Source: Microbacterium sp. AG238
GTDB lineage: Bacteria > Actinomycetota > Actinomycetes > Actinomycetales > Microbacteriaceae
Assembly (NCBI RefSeq): GCF_003610405.1
Contig: NZ_RAQC01000001.1
Span: 2,170,001-2,234,000, forward strand
DNA length: 64,000 nucleotides
Reading direction: 5' to 3'
A program made the translations under genes and the position numbers. Positions 26,901 through 33,529 of the stretch are shown here, in pieces. The notes beneath the pieces were generated by a model. That model saw nothing but the letters and a program-made list of their open reading frames with translations, ran no database searches and was not told the DNA's origin. The stretch's first letter is position 1. Every line of letters starts with the position of its first letter.

Positions 26901-27002
26901 CGGGGCGTCCGCGTCGACACGTTCGAGCGCGTCCGCCTGGTAGTGCCGCAGCCTCCCGTCGAACCGCCACCGCCGGAGGGGAGCATCGACCTCCGACGAC
27001 AT
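23964..27002 (-). CDS. DEAD/DEAH-box (type III restriction-like) helicase, with hydrophobic C-terminal segment
   Basis: 1012 residues. SF2 helicase motifs in order: Q-like RHYQADAL (19-26), Walker A APPGSGKT (41-48), DECH (202-205), TATLPS (235-240), GTRGLFGEGWD (612-622) and QLRGRALRLD (643-652). An Ala/Pro-rich linker without helicase motifs covers about 325-370. The unusual part is residues 780-830, two closely spaced stretches of Gly, Ala, Val and Leu that look like membrane helices. The last 170 residues are a domain I do not recognise. ATG at 27002 gives the complete motif set. It stands alone, convergent to the glycosylase and divergent from rpmB. Such ResIII-type helicases act in repair, restriction or defence; the role here cannot be told. 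Confidence 0.85.
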   Translation of the reverse strand: MSSEVDAPLRRWRFDGRLRHYQADALERVDADAPGPLHVVAPPGSGKTLLGLLLAMRRGRRTLVLAPTITIRDQWAVEARRLAPVAAEVSTTSDAPASLTALTYQSLSVLDGENPLAAVAHDRWLRELETDGRSTDAASAWLDALRSGNRRAYAAGIARRSRTLRRRIAQEDPDALSRALHPNARALIERLVEHGVDTVVLDECHHLLDHWALVVAALVTRLRAAGRAPLVIGLTATLPSPDDGNAYDNYTSLLGGVDYEVPIPAVVREGNLAPYREHVRFVEPSTDELAFLSGAATGLGVLIRSTFTRGDGADHLVRMLQPAPDAAADHGDAAAAGTGAAVSGTAAGSSARALAPPPAPPARRATDESGTDVDIRLSRAFADDFAAAEAAAAMLATVHPDHPLVAHLPLAARRPPTTEEALRLLGRFALDRILPDPSARERWERIRAALADFGFSLTDRGLRRTRDPIDTMLASSLSKDRAVCDILRLERDRIGPRLRALVVSDFSEHGNRHGGLIGRAGAVRTFDVVATDAATADLRCVLVTGSTTRIATRHAATLSAAWSAALGIEVTAVAVAESPAVSEISAPGVGAAGFVRAASILLARGELDVIVGTRGLFGEGWDCPAVNTLIDLSSVATAPATQQLRGRALRLDPGWPEKVAHIWTVTAMLPPESPIFAAPDLSRLRRKHERLWGVHRDDPERIVRGLAGVLTSDQRRLIAAGPRPSAHALDALTVVDPREHTRALWRIGDDYLDRESTDALVVRRVNAPTFRTRLRADAALGVGTAAAGVVAVIGLALMIVGGAGALGLAGPVAGAAALIGALTAGAPVARAWWLARRAHADAPELYRRMAGVVVAALQRSGRLRDAATPEVVVARPAGASGIQHLELRLTHASLDEQRVFAAAMAELLGPVKTPRFLLQVDAGGRTPIVRWLLWRAARTGSSSGSVGSQFLPVPAAFGMAGPRIRAFADDWQRVVGPCTLHFVDSPDSLALLARSRRAGAVADDLTVVTRWD

Positions 27003-27193
27003 AGCGGCAGTATGTCAGACCGGCAGGGAGCGGCATCCCCGGCCAGCGGAACCCGTGCGCGGTCAAGGCGACACGCCGTCGCGTGCTAGACTGACTGTTT
27101 GTCTGCGCGCACTCCAGCACGCAGTACGTACCCACTCCCCATCACAGGCCCGAAACGGCTGGATGAGGCGCGGGTGCAGACAAGGGATCTTGG

Positions 27194-27213
27194 GTGGCAC
27201 CGTCCGGTGTCAC
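27194..27213 (+). promoter_or_regulatory. Leader hairpin before rpmB
   Basis: GTGGCACCG-TC-CGGTGTCAC forms a 9-bp stem (one G-U pair; in practice 8 bp and a 4-base loop) that ends 10 bases before the AAGGAG ribosome site of rpmB. With a -10-like TAGACT at 27087-27092 the leader would be about 135 bases long. Ribosomal-protein leaders often carry control elements. No known leader motif is recognised and no Zur box is evident by eye. Confidence 0.35.
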
Positions 27214-27232
27214 GGTACTAAGGAGAATCACT

Positions 27233-27469
27233 ATGGCAGCAGTGTGCCAGGTGACCGGAGCAGTTCCCGGCTTCGGTCACAACATCTCGCACTCGCACCG
27301 CCGGACGAAGCGTCGCTTCGACCCGAACGTGCAGAAGAAGACCTACTACGTTCCCTCGCTCGGTCGCAAGATCACGCTGAACGTGTCGGCTAAGGGCATC
27401 AAGGTCATCGACGCCCGCGGCATCGAGTCGGTCGTCAAGGACCTCATCGCGAAGGGTGTGAAGCTCTAA
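27233..27469 (+). CDS. rpmB: 50S ribosomal protein L28, zinc-free type
   Basis: 78 residues. Sequence start [20 protein letters not shown] is typical L28, with [20 protein letters not shown] behind it. It contains one Cys only and lacks the CxxC pairs of zinc-binding L28, so it is the zinc-independent form. AAGGAG stands at good spacing before the ATG at 27233. The stop overlaps the rpmG start (TAATG). In several actinobacteria such C-minus ribosomal protein operons are repressed by Zur; the probable Zur gene lies 8 kb away. Confidence 0.95.
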   Translation: MAAVCQVTGAVPGFGHNISHSHRRTKRRFDPNVQKKTYYVPSLGRKITLNVSAKGIKVIDARGIESVVKDLIAKGVKL

Positions 27470-27639
27470 TGGCGAAGAAGGCTCAGGACGTACGTCCGAT
27501 CATCAAGCTCCGTTCGACCGCTGGTACGGGGTACACCTACGTGACGCGTAAGAACCGTCGCAACAACCCCGACCGCATCGTGCTGAAGAAGTACGACCCG
27601 GTGATCCGCAAGCACGTCGAATTCCGAGAGGAGCGCTGA
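27469..27639 (+). CDS. rpmG: 50S ribosomal protein L33, zinc-free type
   Basis: 56 residues: [40 protein letters not shown], ending FREER. This is a standard bacterial L33 without the two CxxC pairs of the zinc form. The ATG overlaps the L28 stop and rpsN follows after four bases, so the three are one operon. The Cys-free state matches its neighbours. Confidence 0.96.
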   Translation: MAKKAQDVRPIIKLRSTAGTGYTYVTRKNRRNNPDRIVLKKYDPVIRKHVEFREER

Positions 27640-27643
27640 TCTC

Positions 27644-27949
27644 ATGGCTAAGAAGAGCAAGATCGCGCGCAACAACCAGCGTGAAGAGGTCGTCGCCCGT
27701 TACGCCGAGAAGCGTGCCGAGCTGAAGAAGACCCTCGTCGACCCGAACGCGACCGACGAGGCCCGCGAGGCCGCCCGCGTCGGTCTGCAGAAGCTGCCGC
27801 GCAACGCGTCGCCGGTTCGCGTCCGCAAGCGCGACGCCATCGACGGTCGCCCCCGTGGCCACCTCTCGAAGTTCGGCATCTCGCGCGTCCGCTTCCGCGA
27901 CATGGCGCACAAGGGCGAGCTGCCCGGTGTGACCAAGTCGAGCTGGTAA
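27644..27949 (+). CDS. rpsN: 30S ribosomal protein S14, long zinc-free type
   Basis: 101 residues beginning [20 protein letters not shown] and ending with the family block [20 protein letters not shown] and [20 protein letters not shown]. Long S14 proteins of about 100 residues lack the CxxC zinc ribbon of the short (61-residue) form. Last gene of the L28-L33-S14 operon; a strong hairpin follows. Confidence 0.97.
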   Translation: MAKKSKIARNNQREEVVARYAEKRAELKKTLVDPNATDEAREAARVGLQKLPRNASPVRVRKRDAIDGRPRGHLSKFGISRVRFRDMAHKGELPGVTKSSW

Positions 27950-27968
27950 GCCGCCTGCATCACAGCAC

Positions 27969-28006
27969 CGAAGCCCCCGTCCCGATTCCTCGGGCCGGGG
28001 GCTTCG
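27969..28006 (+). terminator. Rho-independent-like terminator of the ribosomal protein operon
   Basis: CGAAGCCCCCG pairs with CGGGGGCTTCG over 11 bp; the 16 bases between them contain a second short stem (CCCGA/TCGGG). TCGTCGTTT follows. It begins 19 bases after the rpsN stop. Confidence 0.85.
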
Positions 28007-28055
28007 TCGTTTCCGCGCTCGGCCCTGGCTGGCGAGCGGGATCGCCCGGCTCGAT

Positions 28056-28283
28056 CGTGCCGTCCACAGGCTCAGCCACGCGCGGGCGCTCCGCTGCAGC
28101 GAATGGACCCCGCTGAGCCTGTGTTCGGCACACCGCCCGGCGTCGGTTCGCTCGGCCGTCCGGGCGTTGGCTCGGCGCGCAGGGCGTTGGACCAACCCGG
28201 GTTGACCGTGCCGTCGACAGGCCAGGCCGGCGAGAGCTGCTGGCCGAACCCCCAGGTCGGCCCTGAGCCTGTGTTCGGGACGG
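28056..28283. repeat. Two REP-like inverted-repeat units in the rpsN-hydrolase gap
   Basis: This 318-base gap (28007-28324) has no clear gene in its first 300 bases. It holds two pairs of inverted arms. Pair 1: GTGCCGTCCACAGGCTCAGC (from 28057) facing GCTGAGCCTGTGTTCGGCAC (to 28131). Pair 2: GTGCCGTCGACAGGCC (from 28208) facing CCCTGAGCCTGTGTTCGGGA (to 28280). The core CAGGCTCAG / CTGAGCCTG is shared by three of the four arms. Dispersed palindromes of this kind are known in many high-GC genomes; no transposase is nearby. Confidence 0.6.
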
Positions 28284-28324
28284 GTCGTCGCGACTGCGAC
28301 TGCGACTACGGTCGGAGGATGGAC

Positions 28325-28447
28325 ATGAGCTCGATGATCATGGGCGGCGCGATCGCGTCGGTGATGTGGATCGTCTTCGTGCCGTGGTCGAAGCTCCGGC
28401 GGCTGCGCGAACTCGACGAGCGCGCCGAGCGCCCGGACGGAGACTGA
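28325..28447 (+). CDS. Small membrane protein, 40 residues
   Basis: Sequence MSSMIMGGAIASVMWIVFVP then a basic/acidic tail (WSKLRRLRELDERAERPDGD). One membrane helix (residues about 5-22) with a charged cytosolic end. GGAGG stands six bases before the ATG at 28325; an ATG at 28319 is too close to it. The next gene begins two bases after its stop, so both are likely co-transcribed. I do not recognise it. It is supported by the ribosome site, the helix pattern and the tight spacing. Confidence 0.55.
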   Translation: MSSMIMGGAIASVMWIVFVPWSKLRRLRELDERAERPDGD

Positions 28448-28449
28448 CT

Positions 28450-29610
28450 GTGCCGTTGGATCCCTTCTTCGCCGAACGGCTGCGCACCCACCGCCGCTAT
28501 CTCCTGCGGCAGGCATGGCGATCGGTCACATCAGCGGTGGCAGAGCGGATGCCGCGACCGCGTCGATCTCCCGCCGCCGACGGGGTGCCGGGCACGGCCC
28601 CCGCCGCGACGGCCACCCCCGCGAGGGCCACCCCCGCGCCGGCCGCCTCCGCAGCGACTCCCGTGCCCGCCCCGGCCCCGGCCCCCGCCCCGGCGAAGTC
28701 CGGCGCCAAGCGCCCCCTCACCCCGCGCGAGCGTCACCGCAGGGCCGCGCTCGCCTGGGACCGCCAGGAGCTCCGTACGGTGGGCGCGCCCGGCCCCGCG
28801 ATCGAGACGTCCGAGCACATCGTGCCGGTCGCCGGCCACCCCGACGTGCGCGTCCGGGTCTACCGCCCCACCGCCCTCGTCGAGGGCGAGGCCGCGCCCG
28901 CGTGCCTCGTGTTCGGCGGCGGAGCCTTCCGCATCGGCGGCATCGACTACCCGACGGCGGATGCCGCGTGCCGACGCCGTGCCGAGGCATCCGGTGTCGT
29001 GCTGATCGCGGTCGATTACTCGCTCGCGCCCGAGCATCGCTATCCGACTCAGATCGAGCAGGCGTACGCCGCGTGGGAGTGGGTGCACGACCAGGCGGCG
29101 GTCCTCGGGATCGATCCCGACCGGATCGGGATCTCGGGGGCGTCGGCGGGCGGCAACATCGCCGCCGTCCTGACGCTGATGAACCGCGACCGCGCGCGGC
29201 TGCCTGTCGCCGTCCAGATCCTCGAGGTGCCCGTGACCGACCTCACGGGGCGCTTCATCGACCTGCGTGCGACGTACGCCCTCGGCATCCCGGCTTTCAT
29301 CGCTCTGCGTGAGCTCGTTTCGGTCGCCCGCACCTATCTCGGCGATCGAGCGCGGGCGCACGAGTCGTACGCATCGCCGATGCGTGCCGATTCGCTCGCC
29401 GACCTACCGCCGGCGGTGATCCTGACCGCCGAGTACGACCCGCTGCGCGGAGACGGCGCGGCCTACGCCGCGAGGCTCCGCCGCGCCGGAGTAGAGGCCA
29501 GCGCAACCCGGTATCTCGGTGTCACGCACGACACCCCGATCTTCGTCGGGGCGCTTCCCGCGGCGCGCCGCTGGGAGGCCGAGGTCGTCGCGGCACTGCG
29601 CCGGATCTGA
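28450..29610 (+). CDS. Alpha/beta hydrolase, hormone-sensitive-lipase-like
   Basis: 386 residues from the GTG at 28450. After a basic helix and a Pro/Ala repeat linker (residues about 42-80), the HSL-type hydrolase domain covers the rest. Nucleophile GISGASAGGNIAAVL (Ser in G-A-S-A-G), acid in AEYDPLRGDGAAYA, base His in LGVTHDTPIF. The oxyanion-hole motif is FGGGAFRIGG where the family normally has HGGGF, so the usual His is replaced by Phe. This class hydrolyses small carboxyl esters; the substrate is unknown. It follows the small membrane protein closely and ends before the hup promoter region. Confidence 0.88.
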   Translation: MPLDPFFAERLRTHRRYLLRQAWRSVTSAVAERMPRPRRSPAADGVPGTAPAATATPARATPAPAASAATPVPAPAPAPAPAKSGAKRPLTPRERHRRAALAWDRQELRTVGAPGPAIETSEHIVPVAGHPDVRVRVYRPTALVEGEAAPACLVFGGGAFRIGGIDYPTADAACRRRAEASGVVLIAVDYSLAPEHRYPTQIEQAYAAWEWVHDQAAVLGIDPDRIGISGASAGGNIAAVLTLMNRDRARLPVAVQILEVPVTDLTGRFIDLRATYALGIPAFIALRELVSVARTYLGDRARAHESYASPMRADSLADLPPAVILTAEYDPLRGDGAAYAARLRRAGVEASATRYLGVTHDTPIFVGALPAARRWEAEVVAALRRI

Positions 29611-29721
29611 CCGTCGCTGCAGCTGCCGCGACCCCGATCAGACGTCACATTCGCCCCACACGCCCCGAAAACGGGCGACACGCCGGGTGAAAGCATCCCT
29701 GGATGCCGGTAAATCCGCGAA

Positions 29722-29744
29722 ATTCCGCGGAATCCGCGTATATT
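29722..29744 (+). promoter_or_regulatory. Palindrome and -10 box upstream of hup
   Basis: ATTCCGCGGAAT at 29722-29733 is a perfect 12-bp palindrome. It lies just before TATATT (29739-29744), a good -10, so it would cover the spacer between -35 and -10. Related short runs CCGCGAAATTCCGCGG surround it. If TATATT is the -10, the hup leader is about 95 bases. A repressor site is plausible. Confidence 0.45.
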
Positions 29745-29843
29745 CGGGACCGGTCGAACGACCAACCGTGGGACGCGAGTCCCCCGGGAACCACCCACGC
29801 TGTCGGCGGCGCGTCCGTCGTCCGCCGTCTGGAGGACAACCCT

Positions 29844-30131
29844 ATGGCTGACAAGTCCATCACCAAGACCGAGCTCGTCGCGAGCATCGCCAGCGCCACC
29901 GGTCAGAGCCAGGCCGCCGTCTCGGGCGTGCTCGACTCGCTCTTCACGACCGTCTCCGAGGCCGTCGCCAAGGGCAGCAAGGTCTCGATCCCGGGCTGGA
30001 TCGCCTTCGAGCAGGTCGACACCGCCGCTCGCACCGGCCGCAACCCGCAGACCGGCGAAGAGATCAAGATCGCCGCGGGCAAGCGCGTCAAGGTGACCGC
30101 CGGCTCGAAGCTGAAGGCCGCCGTCAAGTAA
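29844..30131 (+). CDS. hup: DNA-binding protein HU
   Basis: 95 residues, the normal HU length. Sequence start ADKSITKTELVASIASATGQ, then the HU/IHF arm region SKVSIPGWIAFEQVDTAART, GRNPQTGEEIKIAAGKRVKV with the intercalating Pro. HU bends DNA and compacts the nucleoid. Ends ...KLKAAVK, without the long Lys/Ala tail of mycobacterial HupB. ATG at 29844 after GGAGG. A strong terminator follows. Confidence 0.97.
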   Translation: MADKSITKTELVASIASATGQSQAAVSGVLDSLFTTVSEAVAKGSKVSIPGWIAFEQVDTAARTGRNPQTGEEIKIAAGKRVKVTAGSKLKAAVK

Positions 30132-30146
30132 TCGACGACGATTCAC

Positions 30147-30178
30147 CGGAGGGGGATGCCGCACGGCATCCCCCTCCG
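30147..30178 (+). terminator. Terminator of hup
   Basis: CGGAGGGGGATGCCG and CGGCATCCCCCTCCG form a perfect 15-bp stem around two bases. It begins 16 bases after the hup stop. The stem contains the frequent GGATGCC motif of this genome. Confidence 0.88.
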
Positions 30179-30247
30179 TCGTCCCCGTCCCCGTCCCCGT
30201 CCCCGTCCCCGTCCCCGCCCCCGCCCCCGCCCCGCCCCCGCCCCGCC
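30179..30247. repeat. C-rich hexanucleotide repeat
   Basis: Right after the hup terminator: imperfect CGTCCC / CCCCGT units repeated about seven times, passing into CGCCCC repeats. Almost no G-C skew change inside: the top strand is a pyrimidine-rich run with a G about every sixth base. Such tracts can vary in unit number. No gene. Confidence 0.7.
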
Positions 30248-30310
30248 CCGCGAGGTCCCAGTTGAGCCGGGAACCCGGCCCGCATACCCGGCCGAAGGGG
30301 GACCTCGCGG
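30248..30310. repeat. Inverted repeat before the CopD-CtaG gene
   Basis: CCGCGAGGTCCC at 30248-30259 and GGGACCTCGCGG at 30299-30310 are perfect 12-base arms around 39 bases that also hold CCGGGAACCCGG. It ends 41 bases before the GTG start of the next gene. It could act as a 5' structure of that transcript or as a mobile palindrome. Confidence 0.55.
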
Positions 30311-30351
30311 CTCCGACCTCCCGGGGCAGCCGACCGCCGTAGGCTTGTGGG

Positions 30352-32328
30352 GTGGAATCCCGAGCGCAGCGTCTCGCCGGACCGGCGATCCTCGCTGTGT
30401 CGGCTCTCATCGTCGTCCTCATCGGCCTCGCGGCCGGCGGCGGCGCGGCCCCGCTGCAGCTGCTCGACCCCGGACCCGTCGTGCGGTGGGGACTGCCGAT
30501 CATCAAGCTCGTGGTCAACCTCGCCGCGGCCGGCATGGTCGGATCCCTCGTCGTGGCCCTGTTCGCCCTGCGTGCGGGGGAGCGCCCGTTCGACACCGCC
30601 CTCGACACCGCGTCGATCTCGGCGGCGGTTTTCACCGTCGCCAGCGCGGGCACGGCGTTCTTCACCTTCCTCAACCTGCTGGGTGCCGCGCCCAGCGCAA
30701 GCGCCGAGTTCGGCCAGCAGCTCGGCCGGTTCCTCGTCGACACCGAGGCCGGGCGCGCCTGGCTGCTGACGACGATCGCCGGTGCCGTTCTGACGGTGCT
30801 GACGTTCGCCGTGCGCGGCTGGACCTCGACCCTGATCGTCGGCATCCTGGCTGCGGCATCCCTCATCCCGATGGCCACGCAGGGGCACTCCGGCGAGGAG
30901 GCGAACCACAACATCGCGGTCACCGCCCTCGCGCTGCACATCGTCGCCGCGGCCGTGTGGCTCGGCGGCCTGCTGCTGCTCGTGATCATCCGGCCCGTCG
31001 TCGACCGCGCCGACATGGTCGCCGTCGTGTCGCGGTACTCGAGCATCGCCCTCGTCGCGTTCATCGTGGTCGCGGTGTCGGGGACGGTCCGCGCCGCCGT
31101 CGCGATCCTCTCTCCCGCCAACCTGTTCTCGCCCTACGGGGCGCTGCTGCTCGTCAAGGTCGTCGCCCTCATCGCGATGGGGGTGCTCGGCGCCTCGTAC
31201 CGCGGTCGCCTCATCGCGAAGCTGGCGTCTTCGGGCGCCGCACGGGTGTTCTGGCTGCTCGTCACCGTCGAGATCGTCTTCATGGGCATCGCGAGCGGTG
31301 CCGCCGCGGCTCTCGCCCGCACGCCTCCGCCCGTCGATACGACCCTTCCCGAGCAGCAGACCCCGGCCCAGATCCTGACCGGCACCGTGCTGCCGCCGGA
31401 GTTGACGATCGAGCGCTGGTTCACGACCTGGGACGTCGACCTGCTCTGGGTGTTCGCCGTCGGGTTCGGCCTGTTCTTCTACCTCGCCGGCGTGCGGCGG
31501 CTGCGCAAGCGCGGCGACAGGTGGCCGATCTATCGCACGGCGCTGTGGGTGTTCGGTCTGCTCGTGCTGCTCTGGGTCACCAGCGGACCCATCAACGCCT
31601 ACCAGGACTACCTGTTCAGCCTGCACATGGTCGGGCACATGCTGCTGTCGATGGCGATCCCGCTGTGTCTCGTCGCCGGGGCGCCCGTGACCCTCGCGGC
31701 CCGCGCGATCCGCAAACGCGACGACGGGTCGCGGGGCGGCCGCGAGTGGATCCTGTGGGCCGTCCACACGCCCTTCTCGAGAGTCGTGACGCACCCGGCG
31801 TTCGCGTCGATCATGTTCATCGGGTCGCTGTGGGTCTTCTACTACACCGATCTGTTCCGCTGGTCGCTGTACGACCACATCGGGCACGAGTGGATGGTCG
31901 TCCACTTCCTCATCTCGGGCTACCTGTTCGTGCTGTCACTGATCGGCATCGACCCGGTGCCCTACCGTCTGCCGTACCCGTTCCGTCTGCTCACGCTCAT
32001 CGCGGTCATGGCGATGCACGCCTTCTTCGGCATCGCGATCATGATGTCGTCGGGCATGTTCGCCGCGGAGTGGTTCGGATCGATGGGCCGAACATGGGGT
32101 CCGACGCCGCTCGAGGACCAGTACATCGGCGGCGGCGTGGCCTGGTCGGTCGGTGAGATCCCCACCTTGATCCTCGCGGTCACGGTGGCGATCCAGTGGA
32201 GCCGTTCGGACGACCGGATGCAGCGTCGCCGCGACCGCCAGGTCGATCGTGCGGGCGACTCCGAGCTCGACGAGTACAACGAACGTCTCGCCGAGCTGGC
32301 CCGCCGGGACGCCGCGCGCAGCAGGTGA
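30352..32328 (+). CDS. CopD-CtaG fusion, copper handling / cytochrome oxidase assembly
   Basis: 658 residues with about fifteen membrane segments. The first half (residues about 1-310) matches the CopD copper-import domain (VTALALHIVAAAVWLGGLLL with a metal-type His; LVKVVALIAMGVLGASYRGR). The second half (about 355-640) is the CtaG cytochrome c oxidase assembly factor (FYLAGVRRLRKRGDRWPIYR; LFSLHMVGHMLLSMAIPLCL; HEWMVVHFLISGYLFVLSLI). Actinobacteria often carry the two as one protein. A role in copper supply to the oxidase is inferred from the families. GTG start at 30352. Confidence 0.9.
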   Translation: MESRAQRLAGPAILAVSALIVVLIGLAAGGGAAPLQLLDPGPVVRWGLPIIKLVVNLAAAGMVGSLVVALFALRAGERPFDTALDTASISAAVFTVASAGTAFFTFLNLLGAAPSASAEFGQQLGRFLVDTEAGRAWLLTTIAGAVLTVLTFAVRGWTSTLIVGILAAASLIPMATQGHSGEEANHNIAVTALALHIVAAAVWLGGLLLLVIIRPVVDRADMVAVVSRYSSIALVAFIVVAVSGTVRAAVAILSPANLFSPYGALLLVKVVALIAMGVLGASYRGRLIAKLASSGAARVFWLLVTVEIVFMGIASGAAAALARTPPPVDTTLPEQQTPAQILTGTVLPPELTIERWFTTWDVDLLWVFAVGFGLFFYLAGVRRLRKRGDRWPIYRTALWVFGLLVLLWVTSGPINAYQDYLFSLHMVGHMLLSMAIPLCLVAGAPVTLAARAIRKRDDGSRGGREWILWAVHTPFSRVVTHPAFASIMFIGSLWVFYYTDLFRWSLYDHIGHEWMVVHFLISGYLFVLSLIGIDPVPYRLPYPFRLLTLIAVMAMHAFFGIAIMMSSGMFAAEWFGSMGRTWGPTPLEDQYIGGGVAWSVGEIPTLILAVTVAIQWSRSDDRMQRRRDRQVDRAGDSELDEYNERLAELARRDAARSR

Positions 32329-32350
32329 CCTCGGCGCCGACCGCGTCGCG

Positions 32351-33487
32351 TCAGCCCTGGTCGGCCGACACCTGGATGGATGCCGTACCGTCGGGGAGGA
32401 TCGTGATCGATCCGGTCAGGAAGAACTCGACGTCCTCCGACACCTCGTTGAGGCGTCCGTCGTAGATCGAGCGGATATCGACGTCGATGTGGGCGACGGC
32501 GCGGGTGCTCGGGATGGCCCACTGCGCCCCGTCCGGCACGACCTCGATCTCGGGGTTCTGTGCGATCGACCACTGCGGCACGCCTTCGACGCGGTTGCGC
32601 ACGAAGTACCCGAACGGGCATCCGGTGGGCTGCAGCACCTGCTGGGTCGCGCACGACGCGAGGAACTCGTCGACGCGGTCCTGCACGACGTCGACGAACT
32701 CCTGGGTCGGCTCCGTCTGCAGATCGACGGGCACCGCCTTCTGCGGGGCGTCGGAGAGCACGGCCACCCCCGGCGTCCGCGCCGTCGGGGTGTCGACCGA
32801 GATCGAGTAGGCGCCAGGAGAGAAGACGAGCATCGAGACGGGGACGAGCGGGTCGGCGTTCACGCCCTCGGGGGCGACCTGCCGGGTGTCGAGCTCGAAG
32901 CCGTTGACCGAGAACCGGGTGGCACCGCGCACGGTCAGATCGATCGCCGAGAGCGGACTGTGGGCGAAGCGCCAAGCGGGGGCGACCCCGATCCAGCCGT
33001 CCTGCTCGACGTCGAACTGCGTGCGGCCGCGGTGTCCGTTCGCGAGGTAGGTCACCGTGATCTCGGTGACGTCGCCGCGCACACGCTCGCCGATGACCGA
33101 AACATCCGACAGCGGTGCGAGGGCCGCGCGGCGCAGCAGCACCTCGGATGTCGTCGACGGCAGTTCCGCCGCGGCGAGCTCGGCGGAGTCCATCGCAACG
33201 CCGGGCAGGCGAAGCGCGTCGGCGGCGCTGCCGCTGCTCAGCAGCGAGAGGTAGCGCTCGACGAAGGCGGCGGGGCTGTAGAGGGTGCGGTACACCGCGA
33301 CTCCGCCGACGCCGAGCGCGCCGAGCGCGAGCACCGACAGCAGCCCGATCGCCGTGAGGTCGAAGGCGAGCCGGCGACCGCTGCGCGCGCCACGTCGACC
33401 GCCCCGGCCGGGGCGACGGGTGCTCGAGGGCGCGCTCGACGCATCGTCGCCGATCGCGGCGTCCGGAGTCGTCTGCGCCTCGTGCAC
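32351..33487 (-). CDS. Single-pass membrane protein, unknown function
   Basis: 378 residues. An N-terminal Arg/Gly/Ser-rich cytosolic part (about 1-45), one membrane helix (residues about 46-67; TAIGLLSVLALGALGVGGVA) and a large outer domain. The outer part reads like two tandem NTF2-/lipoprotein-type alpha+beta modules (about 70-165 and 265-378). Two Cys (ASCATQQVLQPTGC) could form a disulfide. No catalytic motif. It converges on the CopD-CtaG gene (22 bases apart) and diverges from the PIF1-like helicase gene. I do not recognise the family with certainty. Confidence 0.7.
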   Translation of the reverse strand: MHEAQTTPDAAIGDDASSAPSSTRRPGRGGRRGARSGRRLAFDLTAIGLLSVLALGALGVGGVAVYRTLYSPAAFVERYLSLLSSGSAADALRLPGVAMDSAELAAAELPSTTSEVLLRRAALAPLSDVSVIGERVRGDVTEITVTYLANGHRGRTQFDVEQDGWIGVAPAWRFAHSPLSAIDLTVRGATRFSVNGFELDTRQVAPEGVNADPLVPVSMLVFSPGAYSISVDTPTARTPGVAVLSDAPQKAVPVDLQTEPTQEFVDVVQDRVDEFLASCATQQVLQPTGCPFGYFVRNRVEGVPQWSIAQNPEIEVVPDGAQWAIPSTRAVAHIDVDIRSIYDGRLNEVSEDVEFFLTGSITILPDGTASIQVSADQG

Positions 33488-33529
33488 AGCACAAGTCTAG
33501 GAAGGCTCACCTGTGGCTACCATGAATCG

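Noticed and set aside
23796..27089. Long plus-strand frames opposite the helicase gene
   Set aside because: The minus-strand helicase shows ordered SF2 motifs; the plus-strand frames show none.
28103..28324. Upstream extension of the small membrane protein reading to 114 codons
   Set aside because: The extension runs through the REP-like palindromes and has no ribosome site; the ATG at 28325 follows GGAGG.
30179..30247. CRISPR-like array
   Set aside because: Units are only six bases long without spacers; no cas genes are in the window.
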